A stretch of 64,000 bases of DNA from Maratus speciosus (GCA_963932465.1 OZ010794.1:214843748-214907747); one strand, 5' to 3'; positions 1-11,301 are shown, numbered from the stretch's first letter. Notes: a model not told the origin generated them from the sequence alone. Translations and numbers: made by a program.

Positions 1-1036
1 TAAATAGCACAAGAAATTACATGAATTTAGCACCAATTCATATCAAAGTATATCTGAATTTGAAGTTTGATGAAAATTCGTGCATTAGTTCTTGAGATAG
101 AATTGCGGGAATTCTGAAAAATGTAGCATAGCAGCGCCACCTGTTGAGCGATTTACACTAAAAATAAACAGTATTAAATGATATCAAGGTATACCTGAAT
201 CTGAAGTTTGTTGAAAATCTAAGCGTTAGTTCTTGAGACAAAGCTATTGCGGAAATCGCAAAAAATACAGCATAGCAGCGCCACCTGTTGAGCGATTTAC
301 ACCAAAATTAAACAGCACTAATTTATACGTCAATTCATGTCAAGGACTAACTAAATCTGAAGTTTGATGAACATCCGTGCAATAGTTCTTGAGAAACAGC
401 TCTTGCGAAAATCGTGAAAATGCAGCACAGCAGCGCCACCTGTTGTGCGATTTACACCAAAAATTAAACAGCACTAATTTATATCAAGGACTAACAAAAT
501 CTGAAGTTTGATGAAAATTCGTGCATTTTTTCTTGAGTTAGAGCTATTGCGATAATCATGAATAATACAGCATAGCAGCGCCACCTGTTGGACGATTTTC
601 ACAAAAAAGTAATCAGCACCAAACTATATCCTGGACTAACGGAATCTGAAGTTTTATGAAAATCCGTGCAGTAGTTCTTGAGATATAGCTATAGCAGAAA
701 TCGTGAAAAATGGCGCATAGGAGCGCCACCTGTTGGACGATTTTCACCAAAAGCTAATCAGGTCCTGTTTATATCAAGGTATAACTAAATAATAAGTTTT
801 GTGAAATTCTGTGCATTAGTTCTTGAGATAGAGCACCCACAAAATTTTTGTCACATACAGACTCACAGACAGAGTGGCAGAGTGACAGAGTGACAGACAG
901 ACTCACAGACAGACATTTTCTAAAAACCATCAAATCGTGTTCTGGGCATTCTAAAACGTGTAAATCCGTCGAAAACCGGAAGTCGAAAATTTTCACGAAT
1001 CCAATACTTTCTTCTTGTAAAGATAGAAGAAAGTAA
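1..1036. repeat. Tandem-array element, family 1 copy a (HINE/pearl-like), left edge outside window
   Basis: Five diverged tandem units share a core resembling GCAGCGCCACCTGTTG, starting near 131, 275, 430, 575 and 721 (spacing 144, 155, 145, 146). From about 830 the array gives way to a GACA-rich microsatellite-like stretch (848-925), then ~100 bp of unique tail. It ends in a hairpin with perfect 9-bp arms at 1006-1014 and 1026-1034. A second copy with the same order lies at 44500-45516. Array, microsatellite and terminal stem-loop together resemble non-autonomous Helentron-type elements, but no helicase gene is present here. The short open frames inside are not genes. Confidence 0.75.
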
Positions 1037-1347
1037 TAAAAGAAGATCAAATGAATCACTCACTACTTATTGTTTACATTCGTAAAATTAATCACAATTT
1101 CTTAAATTTTCGTTCGTTTATATCGGTAATCTGTTGTTGATAGAAAAATACAATTTTTTATCTTTCTAACGCGGTTTGTCTAACAATTTTCTAATAAGTA
1201 CTTTTCGAGCAATTAATTTTTTCAATAACTTCAAATGTTTCATTTTCCGAGATTAATCTGCGACAACGATTAGCGAAAAAGCCAGTTGTCTGCATCGCGT
1301 AGCTGTTATTAAAGAGGATAATGTACTTGCTGTATTTTTCTACGTCT
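1037..1347. other. AT-rich sequence with no recognised feature
   Basis: Sequence between the array tail and the Tc1 element. I see no coding or repeat signal in it. Confidence 0.5.
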
Positions 1348-2644
1348 TACAGTGAGCAAAAAAAGTATTTGCACGAGGCGATTTTTTGCATAAGTAACCA
1401 TAGATAGCAAATTTGATAAAATTCTCTTAATTATTCATTTATAAAGAAGAAGATAAATTTATATAAGAAGAAAATAAAAATAACTACCCATTTTCCTTAA
1501 ACAGTAATATTACACTTAAAAAAAAAAAAAAACTAATATTTTCTCATACCAAAAAAGTATTTGCACAAGAAGCATTGACTGTTAATGTGGGCATTATGGA
1601 AATGTTTAGCATTAACTCCGCACTTTAAAGTCCCGTAATATATTAACTGGAGCAGGTATTCTGGGGAGTTTTTGTTCTAATGGCGCCGAAAACGTGTGAA
1701 ATGTCTGTTGCTACCCGTGAGAAGATTGTATTTCTTCACAATTCTGGATTTAGTTACCGAGGATTAGGTAAAAAATTAAATCTAAACTTTTCTAGTGTTC
1801 GTTATGTATTTAAGAAGAAAAAAGAAACTGATTCGACAATAAATAAGCCGCGAACTGGGCGTCCAAGAAAGCTAAATACCCTGGCAAAGGAGAACCATCA
1901 TAAAAGAATCTTCAAAAAACTCTTTTCTAAGTGCTCGAGAATTGGCTGTTGATGCCGCTTCAACGGCGGGAACAATAGTTACACCACAATCAATTAGAAA
2001 TATTCTTCATGATGCAAATATTCGAGGAAGAGCCCCTCGAAAAAAATCATTTATTAGTGAAACAAATAGGGTGAAAAGACTTGAATTTGCAAAAGCTTAT
2101 GTTAGTAAACCACTAGAGTTTTGGAAAACTGTTATTTTTTACGATGAAAGCAAGTTCAATATTTTTGTCTCAGATTTTAAGAAAGCTGTATGGCGAAAGC
2201 CAAATACTTCTCTTCAAATTAAAAACTTGAAACCAACTGGCGGTGGTCATGTAATGATTTGGGGATGCATGTCTTTTAACGGAGTTGGCGAAATGATGTT
2301 TATTGAAGGCAATATGAATGCTAAAAAATATATTAATAGATTGCGAGATCATTTATCTAATAGTGCTCTGAAATTAGGAATTCCTAATTCATATTATTTC
2401 CAACAGGATAACGATCCGAAACACACTGCATACATTACGAGGTTATGGTTGCTTTATAATGTAAAAAAACTATTGAAAACGCCACTACAATCACCAGACC
2501 TCAATCCGATTGAAAATGTATGGCATATTTTGGATGTGAAAATACGGAAAAAGAAAATTTCTAACAAATCAGAACTTAAGAAAGCTCTAGGGAAGAATGG
2601 CTTCAAATCAGCAGTGAAACATGTCACAAATTAATAGAATCAAT
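1348..2644 (+). mobile_element. Tc1/mariner-family transposon, 3' end missing
   Basis: The left terminus begins CAGTGAGCAAAAAAAGTA at 1350 directly after a TA dinucleotide (1348-1349), as expected for Tc1-type elements. The same AAAAAAGTATTTGCAC motif recurs at about 1545. That gives the doubled terminal motif (IR/DR layout) known from many Tc1 transposons. A transposase reading frame follows. The right terminal repeat is absent: the element stops at the end of the gene, where a hAT-like MITE begins at 2645. It therefore cannot be autonomous. Confidence 0.85.
1680..2634 (+). pseudogene. Tc1-type DD34E transposase, frameshifted
   Basis: The product would be a cut-and-paste transposase that binds the terminal repeats and inserts at TA. 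The first frame (1680-1952, 90 codons) carries the N-terminal helix-turn-helix region and a GRPRK basic motif. The second frame (1942-2634, 230 codons) carries the catalytic domain. A one-base frame change near 1890 separates them. Catalytic residues are all visible in the second frame: D68 (codon at 2143), D156 in QQDNDPKH (codon at 2407) and E191 in SPDLNPIE (codon at 2512). There are 34 residues between the last two, so it is DD34E. A second frame change near 2610 appears to displace the usual C-terminus, which is then cut off. The joined length of about 320 codons is slightly short for the family. The frameshifts make it a recent but dead copy. Confidence 0.9.
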
Positions 2645-2834
2645 CAGTGTTGCCAGATGGGCTATTTTTTTAAATTTTAGATTCTTGATTGGCGCCACTT
2701 TTTTAAAATGGTAAAATGCTCCTTATTTAATGTCATATTAATTAAGGCGAAAATAAAGTTAATTTTGCTGTTTCAAGAAAGTGGTGGCAATCAAGAAATC
2801 TAAATTTTAAAAAAGTAGCCCACTGGCAACCCTG
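2645..2834. mobile_element. hAT-like MITE, GTTGCCAG family, copy 1
   Basis: The ~190-bp sequence is nearly a full inverted repeat. It starts CAGTGTTGCCAGATGG and ends with the complementary CTGGCAACCCTG. The inner arms (CACTTTTTT and AAAGTGG) also pair. No 8-bp duplication is visible at this copy, in keeping with loss of the adjoining Tc1 end. Relatives lie at 30384, 46636, 60965 and 63951. Confidence 0.8.
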
Positions 2835-3117
2835 TGACCGACTAGAATTAGCCAAACACAAGCGGTGACCTCATACGTATTTGAATTGCGTAAGGGTACC
2901 ATATTTTGACGTTACCAGATTCCTGAGGCCTGGAAAAAGAAAAAAAAGAACATTGCAAATGAGATATAATGCGTTTAAGTAATAACAGAAAATGCTTTCG
3001 ATTATAGACAAAGTCTGTAGAAATTAACGAATCGTTAGCTGAAAAGACGTGAGAATGCGGTTGATAAGACAGCTGTGAATACGAAGTTCAGTTTGAAGTG
3101 CTGATTTGCAGCAGTTA

Positions 3118-3166
<49 letters not shown>

Positions 3167-4916
3167 CAGCATTCTAATACGTATGAGTTTAGCTGTCTGG
3201 GTTTTAGGACGCGGTGCTAGGATAACTGTAACGAATAGAATGCAAGTTAAAAAATCTTTGATGATGCACCAAACACATTACCAAAAATGGATAGCTGAGA
3301 AATTAAAATATTTTTGTATTAACTAACAGCCGTAACGTTTTTTCTAAGGATTACATCTATGTGAGAAAATTTCTCAAAGTAGAATAGGAAGACTGAATTA
3401 CAGGTTTTATTGTATTAAAAGGAATGAGTAACTAAAATAGTTTAATTTAAATGTGAGGGGCTATTAGTACAAGCGATATAGTTTTAATTATTATATTTAA
3501 TTTAGGAACCACACTGGGTGAAAGTAGTACATTAAAATAAATAAAGTTATAAATTGAATTTAGAAGTGAAACTGCGGAAGTGGGGGGGAGTATAGAACGA
3601 AAACATATATAACAGAATAGTCGTTATAACCTCACCTTTTCAAATATAAGACACGGCATTGGATAATACGTTTTAAAAGAATTAAATTGTTTAAATTATC
3701 AGACGCTTTTATGATGCCGGAAATATTATCTTAAAATAATATTTTATACCTCAATTTAAAATCTTTCTCGGTGTTTTATAAAACGTTTTGATAAACATGA
3801 AAGTAATTTATAAATGCAAGAGATTGTTAAACAGTATTAAATAAACTGTGTAAAAATGATACACATCATTAGTGAACATCACCGGAAATATTTAGAACGT
3901 TAAAATTTAATGAAAAGTTTAAATAAATATTCTATAAAATATTTTTATTTAAGAAAAGTTTTATCCTAAAAAATTCTCATATTTCGGTAAGCTAATGCGG
4001 AAGAGGAAAAAAAGTCCTTTTCAATCGTCTATATAAATTCTTTTTTTTCGTAGCTTGTTATTGTAATGCTTTTACTGTCATCTTCTCCCGCAATATCCCT
4101 TTTTATAAAATGATGAAAATGTAAACAATTTTCCTTATTCATCACCATTGGCTCTTTAACGGCGCTGCTTAATGATTGGAAAACATAAAACACGACTTTT
4201 TGCCCTTTCTTGGTACGACTATGTATTTTAAAAGCAGGAAATTTTAAGTGTAATTTTAGTGTAAAACAACTTTTATTTAATCCGTAATTTAATGTTAAAA
4301 CTGTTATAATGCAACATTTGAATTCTATTCTTTCTAAGTGTTTTATAAGGACTTACGGTTAACCAATTTAGAAATATAAGAATGTTGAAGTACAATTAAT
4401 ACATAAACAATAACGTTGAATTTTTATTTATTATTTAATTAAAGTACATTTTAATAGTTCTTTTTTTTTTAAATTATTATAACAGTGTCTTCAAAAATCC
4501 TTAAATTTTCATTTAAAAATTTAACCTTTATTACAAAATCCTATAAATTAAAAAAAAAGTGTATAAAAAAATATTAACGACAATATATTACAAAAAAACA
4601 TATTATAGTTAACAATCTATACGAAATAAAACTTCTTGGCAGAAGTTTTTAGTTAGCTACATAACATATACTTATTTAAAAAATAGTAATACAATAAAAA
4701 TAGAAACTTAAATATTGTAGAAATTAGTGTATTGTAAAATAATAATAGTTAAAAGGTAGAATTAATTACTTTGTTTTCCTATTGTACAGCTCTCGTTATT
4801 GTTTTTAAGCTCACTTACAAAAAAGTAATTTAACATGGCTTAAAACCTTAAAATCAATGCATAGATTATCAATAGAAGAATGAAAGAAAAAAAATAAATA
4901 TTGTATTATTTTATCC
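2835..4916. other. AT-rich sequence with a 46-bp poly(A) tract and one dispersed-repeat copy
   Basis: A pure A run occupies about 3119-3164. Around 3765-4190 the sequence matches 14410-15030 in the same orientation (shared features include GTTTTATAAAAC, TTTTTTCGTAGCTTG and CCCTTTTTATAAAAT). This copy keeps the TTTAA target that is occupied by a MITE in the other one. No coding sequence was recognised. Confidence 0.6.
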
Positions 4917-5020
4917 CTTTAACCCAGTTTTTCTCAATCTTTTTTATTGAAGGCACATTAGAAATATCTGGAATTATTTGCAGCACACCAGAATATAAAA
5001 AAATGCAAAAGTTGTTCGAT

Positions 5021-5024
<4 letters not shown>

Positions 5025-5097
<73 letters not shown>

Positions 5098-5121
5098 AAT
5101 ATATATATATTCGATTTTTAT

Positions 5122-5154
<33 letters not shown>
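5025..5154. repeat. (TA)n microsatellite cluster
   Basis: Two long TA runs are interrupted by a short T-rich spacer near 5110-5125. They directly precede the candidate LTR and obscure its target duplication. Confidence 0.95.
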
Positions 5155-5158
<4 letters not shown>

Positions 5159-6022
5159 ACATTATTAAATCTAATTCCGCGATTTCCTTATCTTATTCTA
5201 AATTACTACTTTATATTCACTGAATCCTTATTCTTAAATAAACTCTATCGTTAACTCTGTTAAATTCCCTTTATCTAAATTGCTTAAATGTTAGGTTTTT
5301 AGTAATCTTAAATTAAATGTTCCATTTCCCCCTTTTTTTCTTTCTAGAATGTTTTTTTTTAACAACCATTTTATTATCTCTTCCGAATTTTACTTTCCCG
5401 CGCATTTCCGACGTTATCCTTTTCCCCTTCAAATTCATCCGCTCGCTCTGACCGCACTCTTTCCATGGCGTGGTTTTCTTAATTATTCATTGGTTGAGAG
5501 CGCGATCTACGTCATATTTGTATTCCTACACTTAACGAACAAAAAGCCAGTGCTCGCTGTGTTTCAGCAGATTTCAATCGTATTTCTATTTTTCATACCA
5601 CCCCCTGGTCACCGTCCATTTATTCAATTATCTACAACTTTGTTTAGACCTAATTACTACTATGGAGAGATGGCTAATATTCTTGGTGGAAACTGCGCCG
5701 CCGAAAGATGTTTTAATAAATTGCTGAGCTGATATTATGTTTTGTCTCAAATATTTCTGGGGAAACTCTCACGAAAAAATGTATTCCATAACCTTCACTC
5801 GTCGACTGCTACAGCTTCCTATCATCATTCAATCTTCGTTACACTAATACAACAGGATGGAATTACCTGTTCTGGCAATTTATATTACGCTATTACTGCT
5901 GGATGTGATTCACTACTGCTATCGAGACAGCCAGTAAATTCATTTTCAACTATAGAAATAATCCAGTGTTGCTATTAATGCAACATTTAGTCGACAGGAT
6001 AAAGAATGAGTGCTGTAATGTA

Positions 6023-6025
<3 letters not shown>
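5155..6025. mobile_element. Candidate solo LTR of a retrotransposon
   Basis: The 871-bp segment begins TGTTACATTA and ends with the exact inverse TAATGTAACA, the TG...CA inverted ends of a long terminal repeat. It differs in composition from the flanking hAT sequence and contains AATAAA-like sites (for example near 5713). No internal retroelement genes adjoin it, so it would be a solo LTR left by recombination. The flanks are (TA)n and (CA)n, so a 4-6-bp duplication cannot be judged. The short open frames in it are not convincing. Confidence 0.6.

Positions 6026-6076
<51 letters not shown>
6026..6076. repeat. (CA)n(TA)n microsatellite
   Basis: An alternating CA run passes into a TA run immediately after the candidate LTR. 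Confidence 0.9.
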
Positions 6077-6078
<2 letters not shown>

Positions 6079-6240
6079 CAAAATTTATTTAATGAGAGTA
6101 ATACTCTCTTGGTTTGTTTTTGACACCTGTTTGCAGTGTTGAATTCAGACACTTTTTGCCGGGAGGGATTTCTGTGCCTCCCGGGAAGAGGGGGGGGGGG
6201 AGAGGAAACTGCATTTTTTGACCATTGAAATCACAATATC

Positions 6241-6477
6241 TCAAATTTTCCGGCAGGGACATCTCAACAGGTGAGAATGTCCCCCCGAGCCCTCTCTAAA
6301 TTTCATATTGTCTGCTTGAGAAGTTTCCAAATGTATTTTCAGTTTACCAGGAACGAGAGCTTCATTTGTAATTTTCTTCTTGCAGACAACAAAGAAAGGT
6401 ATTTGAGGGCCTTCCGTTTTAATTGCGGTGAATCGGAATTCGATGCAGTCATTATTATACTTTCGTTTGTGAAGCAA
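6241..6477 (-). pseudogene. hAT transposase N-terminal BED-type zinc finger, degenerate
   Basis: A 78-codon frame resembles the start of ZBED5-like hAT transposases. It opens MLHKRKYNNDCIEFRF, then has VVCKKKITNEAL followed by KLKIHLETSQAD, matching the family pattern C-x2-C ... NE-L ... KLKRHLETKH. In this copy the first zinc-binding cysteine and the final histidine are replaced; one cysteine and one histidine remain. Nothing of the RNase-H-like catalytic domain follows. The enclosing element's hAT termini and 8-bp duplication agree with the assignment. It is a relic, not a working gene; the plus-strand frames over the same bases are shadows. Confidence 0.7.
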
Positions 6478-6721
6478 CAGGTTTATAATATACGCTCCTT
6501 ATGTTTTTCATTACTACTATTTTTTTTATATTTTTACCAAATCAGAGAAGTGAAAATCAAGAGTCTTGCCTTGACCTCTTTTTAACAGCAACACGCACCC
6601 CATGTCGGATCATTGATACGACACCATGCAATTTTAATTATTTGTCAAAACCCTCGCGGCACATTTCACAATTTCTCGTGGCGCAATGGTGTGCCGAGGC
6701 ACAGAGATTGAGAAGCACTGC

Positions 6722-6929
6722 TTTAACCCCTTCGCGACGGAAGCCTTTTACGAAATTTTTAATATTTTGTCATCATTTTTTTAAAACAGAAATTTGTGTT
6801 TTCTTCAATCGAGAAAATGCGCTGATTTAATAAGGCAAATTTTACAGTAAATATTACTGGTGACGAAAAACAAGGATTCTGAGCGCTTCATGCGGTACGT
6901 ATACGTGCCACTCGTCCCCAAAGGGTCAA
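6722..6929. mobile_element. TTAA MITE, family B copy 1
   Basis: It begins TTAACCCCTTCGCGACGG and ends CGTCCCCAAAGGGTCAA, where one base of the right TTAA has mutated. The internal TACGTATACGTGCC motif is shared with the copies at 15536-15743 and 30304-30704. TTAA flanks with CCCCTT ends point to a piggyBac-like source. Confidence 0.8.
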
Positions 6930-7241
6930 ATTTAGAAAAGATTACGTCGACTTACTTTATTTTTTAATAAAAAATTGGTAATATATATACATATATATAT
7001 ATATATAGAGAGAGAGAGAGTGAAGACTAAGGACACTTTTTACAAAATTATTTTTTTAAAATATTAAACGTAGAATTAGTTTTTTATATAACGTTTAATT
7101 CGTTATACAATCAGTTATCAAAATAAAATTGCTACGTAAGTGTAATATATAAGAAATTTGAAAAATGATTGGTTTTAATCTTGAGAAAATAGTGGGTCAA
7201 GGCTTCCCACTTATGGGAGGATTGACCTACTATATGGGAGG

Positions 7242-7404
7242 CAGGGCCTGATTATTAACGGGGCACACCCACACCAATAAAATTTAAAAGAAGTGTTCGT
7301 CTTAACTAAACGCTTTATTCAAGTATAATTTCTGTCATGAATGAGGCAAAATTTTCTATTTCTTTACACTGGTGGGAATGATCCCCGTTGGTAATCAGGC
7401 TCTG
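7242..7404. mobile_element. hAT MITE with 8-bp target duplication
   Basis: The termini are CAGGGCCTGATTA and TAATCAGGCTCTG. The flanks ATGGGAGG (7234-7241) and ATGGGAGC (7405-7412) agree at 7 of 8 positions. The inner arms contain ACACCAATAAAAT and a matching CACTGGTGGG. Confidence 0.85.
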
Positions 7405-7896
7405 ATGGGAGCCTTGACGCACCTTGCTTTATATTGAAATATTTGTGAATAGAAACAAATTCAGTTTAAAAAAAGCAAAATAACTTTATGCTGACTGCTT
7501 TAATTATTATATCAAAATATTTTTGGAAATAGGATGCTTAGACAAATCTGTTTAGACGCAATCGAAGTTAGAGGTGAAAAATTTTGTTTTAAACAGGATT
7601 TTGTCTGAGCAGGTATAATTGTACAGAAGGGAAAATGAAATTTTAATATTTAAGACATTATTCCGTTAGAGACAGACTCCGTTTTCATAGGGTTCCGTGT
7701 ATTATTACGTCCAGATTTAGGAGCCACTTCTCGCTTTTTGTCTCCTTGTTCTATTTTATGTGACAATCGACCGTTGTCACATAGTTTGGCTTCCTCTCAC
7801 TGTATTCATCCTGGTGAGATTTGTCTACATACTTTCCTAAAGTTTTTTGACCAATCATATGTTTTTTTGCCCCTTTTAACTTATCGTTAATATATT
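7405..7896. other. Non-coding sequence with one unassigned short open frame
   Basis: A minus-strand frame between about 7751 and 7896 encodes a lysine-rich stretch (LKGAKKHMIGQKTLGK is visible). It stops at a TGA-free but repeat-bounded edge where a TTAA MITE begins. It could be a transposon-gene fragment. I do not recognise the family and assign no function. Confidence 0.35.
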
Positions 7897-8114
7897 TTAA
7901 CCCTTTCAAGGGCAAAGTACTTTCAGTACTGTAATGTTGAATTAAATGACTGGTACCGGAACTTACGAACAAATTTATTTGGAAATAAGAAAAAGGCTAT
8001 ATTTCACATGCACATTAAACGGAAAAATTTTTAGAAAAATTCTGGTGTCATTGTGGTTTTTGGGAATTAAAATTAAGTGCTTCATAAACATACCACTACC
8101 CCTGAAAGGGTTAA
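7897..8114. mobile_element. TTAA MITE, family A related
   Basis: It starts TTAACCCTTTCAAGGGC and ends CCCCTGAAAGGGTTAA, 218 bp in all. An internal TTCTGGTGTCA motif is shared in type with other family A copies. Confidence 0.8.
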
Positions 8115-8348
8115 TACTGCTGCTTTCTTTCTTTCTAGTCCTTTCTAATTTTTTCCACTGTTTCTATTTACCTATTGTAAGTAATATTTAAATGGAAAAA
8201 GTTCCTATCAACTTTCCCATTTATATTTCATTAAATTTTTTCTTGCAGTGGGTACTATAGCAATTTTTCACAGCTTTCTATTATGAGTTTCAAAAATTTT
8301 CTTTCCTATCACCCCATTTTACTGTAGTTTTACAGAATAAATTTGCAT

Positions 8349-8409
<61 letters not shown>

Positions 8410-10057
8410 CGTGTGTTAACCTTTCATTATGCACAGTGTATACTGAAGATATTTCCAAAACCACTTAATTAACGGAGCCTTGAGCATCCTGCCAATCCTC
8501 TATCACACTCACTGGGTCAAGCTTCTCCACATAGCCCTTTTCTAAAGAATAGCACATTGTTATGCTAAGCTTAACTTACTGTACAATCTTTATGCCTGGA
8601 ATGAAAGCTAGATATTTCTGCATTACTTCAAACATACTTCCTTAAATTTCTATGATATATTTTATCTGAAAAAAGCTCATAAATTATTTCTAAAATAACC
8701 TAACTTTTCGGTTAAAAACGCATCACAATTGATTTTTTTCACACCTATTTCGATTATGATTAGGAAGCAAAGACTGTTGTTTGAGCTTACCAATAGCTTT
8801 GGTTGGCACCAATTGATAAAACTCTGAAATTCTTTTAAATATGAACATATGTATATATAAATATATCTGTATACGTAAATGCATGCAATAACTGCCTATT
8901 TATATTTAAATGCATTTTTAAATAACCTTCGCAATATTTTGATTTTTGTGTAATCTACAATTGACTGAAGAAAGGTGTTTTTCAAAAATCATCATAACAT
9001 TTTGGTACTTTCCTCAGTTGTATTCCTCAATTCCTCAATCTATTTTCTCGAATATCAACTTCAATAATGTAGTTTTTTAGAAAAAAATAATAAATAATAA
9101 TAGGGTCAATATAAGCATATGAAACCCTATAAAAGCCCTTTGAAACCGTTTTATAATGTCACGACCAGATGACTTTCTTATCTCGAAATTTTACAATTAT
9201 GATAAAAGTGTAACAACAAAAGAACTCAAATGGAAACAAATTTTTCAAGAACCAGAATTTAAAAAAAAAATATTTATTCTTTAATATTTTTTAGAGTAGA
9301 GTTGCATTTATTTCATCTATTGCTATGTATTGCATAAAAAGTTTCGTTTAACGTAATAACAATTTATAATTACAACAATGTTATCGAACAAGAAATGTTC
9401 TGTGCAAGTCTCATTAATAAATGCTATATATCACACTTAAAAAGCACACTTTAGAAATTTACCAAAATTTAAAAGAAACATTTTTAATAAACGTATATTT
9501 AAAAGAAACATTTTTAATAAACGTATATTTAAAAATAATCATATACATATTTATATATTATTATGAAATTTATTTTTAAGTAATTTTTGTATGATTTATT
9601 TATATCCGTTATCTATGCTTTATAGAAAATTCTGAATATTACGAAGTATTTTGTTTATATCCAAGAATAATATGTATTAGAAAGTGTTAAGTATTTCTAT
9701 ACAGGTTGCCTACCGGTTGCATACTTCTCATTGTCACGTGTTTCATTTCTGAATACTTATAGATATATTGATTAATATTGTGACTGGATATAATGGGGAA
9801 ATCATGAGACCATTTTTGGATGAGACTGTGATTCACCTTGGAGAGACTATTGCACCATGGATATTTTTCGATGACTATTCTTGGAGAGACTATGAGACCC
9901 TGATAATTCTTTGATTTGACTGTGCTTCTAGTAGTAGAATAATGCATTAATTTGCCGATTTACAAAGATTTCGGCAAGTAATCAAATAAAAATTTGTAGA
10001 GCTGCATCAATTTAAGAAAACGGCAAATTATGCACTTCGGTATTAAAATCAGAGTTC
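8115..10057. other. AT-rich intergenic sequence with simple repeats
   Basis: It holds a (TA)n(GT)n microsatellite at 8353-8416 and a doubled ~29-bp segment around 9471-9531 (AAAGAAACATTTTTAATAAA occurs twice). At 9770-9930 there is a diffuse GAGACTNTG-type internal repetition that resembles 18758-18840. No gene was recognised. Confidence 0.5.
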
Positions 10058-10578
10058 TTAACCCTTAAATGCGCAATTTTTTATTTTGTTTCGAAAAATT
10101 ATATATGATTCACTGAAAGGTTTATTACACAGGAAAAATAATGAAAAAAATCAGAGATACATTTTTCATATAATACGTCAATCTTTTCTTCTGTTGCACA
10201 TCTGCAATATAAGTAAAAACTACTGTTGTGTGGCTGTTTTACGCTAAAATATTGCAAATTAGTAAATATTTTAATAAGTATGCCTCCAAATACGTTATTT
10301 TATAAAATTATTTATTTTATAAAAATTAACCTTTAACCCTTTAATTTCCATGATAAAATACGTTCCAGAAATTACGTAGTTCAGAGAATCTGAATTTAGT
10401 CCAGAAAGTTTTAATGGCTAAATTAGCTTTATTTAAATACGGAATGTCTGTTATTAATTAAAGCAAATATTGCTATTTTAATTTTCTGGTGTGAAGTAGT
10501 TATATACGAATAATAAAATCTATTAAATTCAAATCACTGTTGTTTTCATATATGCAAAGCTGCGTACTAAAGGGTTAA
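10058..10578 (+). mobile_element. TTAA MITE, family J copy 1 (521 bp)
   Basis: It is bounded by TTAACCCTTAAATGCGC and GCGTACTAAAGGGTTAA. Its inverted twin lies at 11517-12037 with exactly the same length. An internal TTAACCTTTAACCC at 10327-10340 may mark an old junction of two shorter elements. It encodes nothing. Confidence 0.85.
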
Positions 10579-10967
10579 AATACTATTTTTTATTTCGTTA
10601 TATTCTACATTGTTACATCACGAATTATGTTAGAAGGAAAAGAAAAGAACAAGAAAATACCAGAAAATAAAAAGTTTTTTATATTAGAAAAAATACAAGT
10701 TGAAGTACTAGATGTCGCTATGTATCTTATTTTTTACAGTGAACCTGCTTTCAACCAACTTCAAACACTGGTCAGTTAATTTAATTTCACAATACTAATT
10801 ACTTAGCCTATCATGTGACACGGTTGAACAAGACTCTCTTATGCGATTTCTAAGGTCTATAATCATTTCGTAAAGATGAAATATAACTTTTCATTGATAT
10901 ATGTCCATTGAGTTGTGATAATGTAGGCCATTCTTCAGAGCTGCGATACCCCGCAATATGTTCTACA

Positions 10968-11133
10968 CAGGGATGAAAGCGCTCCAACTCAAATGGTTGA
11001 TTTTCACCACCAAATTTTAATAGCTTTCTTTGTTTATTAAATCTCAGAATTTCTGTCATTAAATAACACTAAAAATATGATTAAAATTTCGTGGTAGATC
11101 GCAGTCATTTGTTTCGGGGCACTTTCATCCCTG
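10968..11133. mobile_element. hAT-like MITE (CAGGGATGAAAG ends)
   Basis: The ends CAGGGATGAAAGCGC and CACTTTCATCCCTG are inverted, and the similarity extends inward over ~55 bp to ACCACCAAATTTTAAT. The expected 8-bp duplication is not seen. It lies in the spacer between the two family J MITEs; the open frame over it is incidental. Confidence 0.6.
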
Positions 11134-11301
11134 TACGCAAAATGTCTCAACGAAGTAGCTTTGTATGTTTCAAGGATTTTTCCATAAAACTCAGTGTTAT
11201 TGGAATTTAACGGCATGTTGTGAAAAGTTTCAATTAATACAACCTACGTGAAGCCCAAATTACGGCTCGTATTATTTTACCATCGATTAAAAACTTAAAT
11301 C

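Larger units (their letters stand above)
4925..6720 (-). mobile_element. hAT transposon with exact 8-bp target duplication
   Basis: The left end is CAGTTTTTCTCAATC and the right end GATTGAGAAGCACTG, typical CAG...CTG hAT termini with a GAAGGCACA/GTGCCGAGGC subterminal pair. The flanks are identical: CTTTAACC at 4917-4924 and at 6721-6728. The interior holds a candidate solo LTR (5155-6025), microsatellites and a minus-strand BED-finger remnant (6241-6477). The right flank is the first bases of a TTAA MITE, so the hAT element landed on the very edge of that MITE. Confidence 0.9.

Noticed and set aside
848..1059. Open frames on both strands across the tail of the first array
   Set aside because: They arise from the GACA-type microsatellite and the repeat tail; the second copy does not keep them in frame.
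2866..3192. MITE bounded by TCATACGTATT and AATACGTATGA
   Set aside because: Only ~12-15 bp are inverted, the flanks do not extend the symmetry, and a 46-bp poly(A) lies between; kept only as a possibility.
5349..5978. Frames of 127 and 78 codons
   Set aside because: They lie in the candidate LTR, have no recognisable motif, and are biased to F, I, L and S as expected from T-rich DNA.
6265..6585. Possible exon with donor (CAGGTGAG) and acceptor (TTCTTCTTGCAG)
   Set aside because: The better explanation is the minus-strand hAT BED-finger relic; isolated splice-like words are common in such sequence.
10850..11059. 69-codon minus-strand frame
   Set aside because: It runs through a hAT-like MITE end and has no motif.
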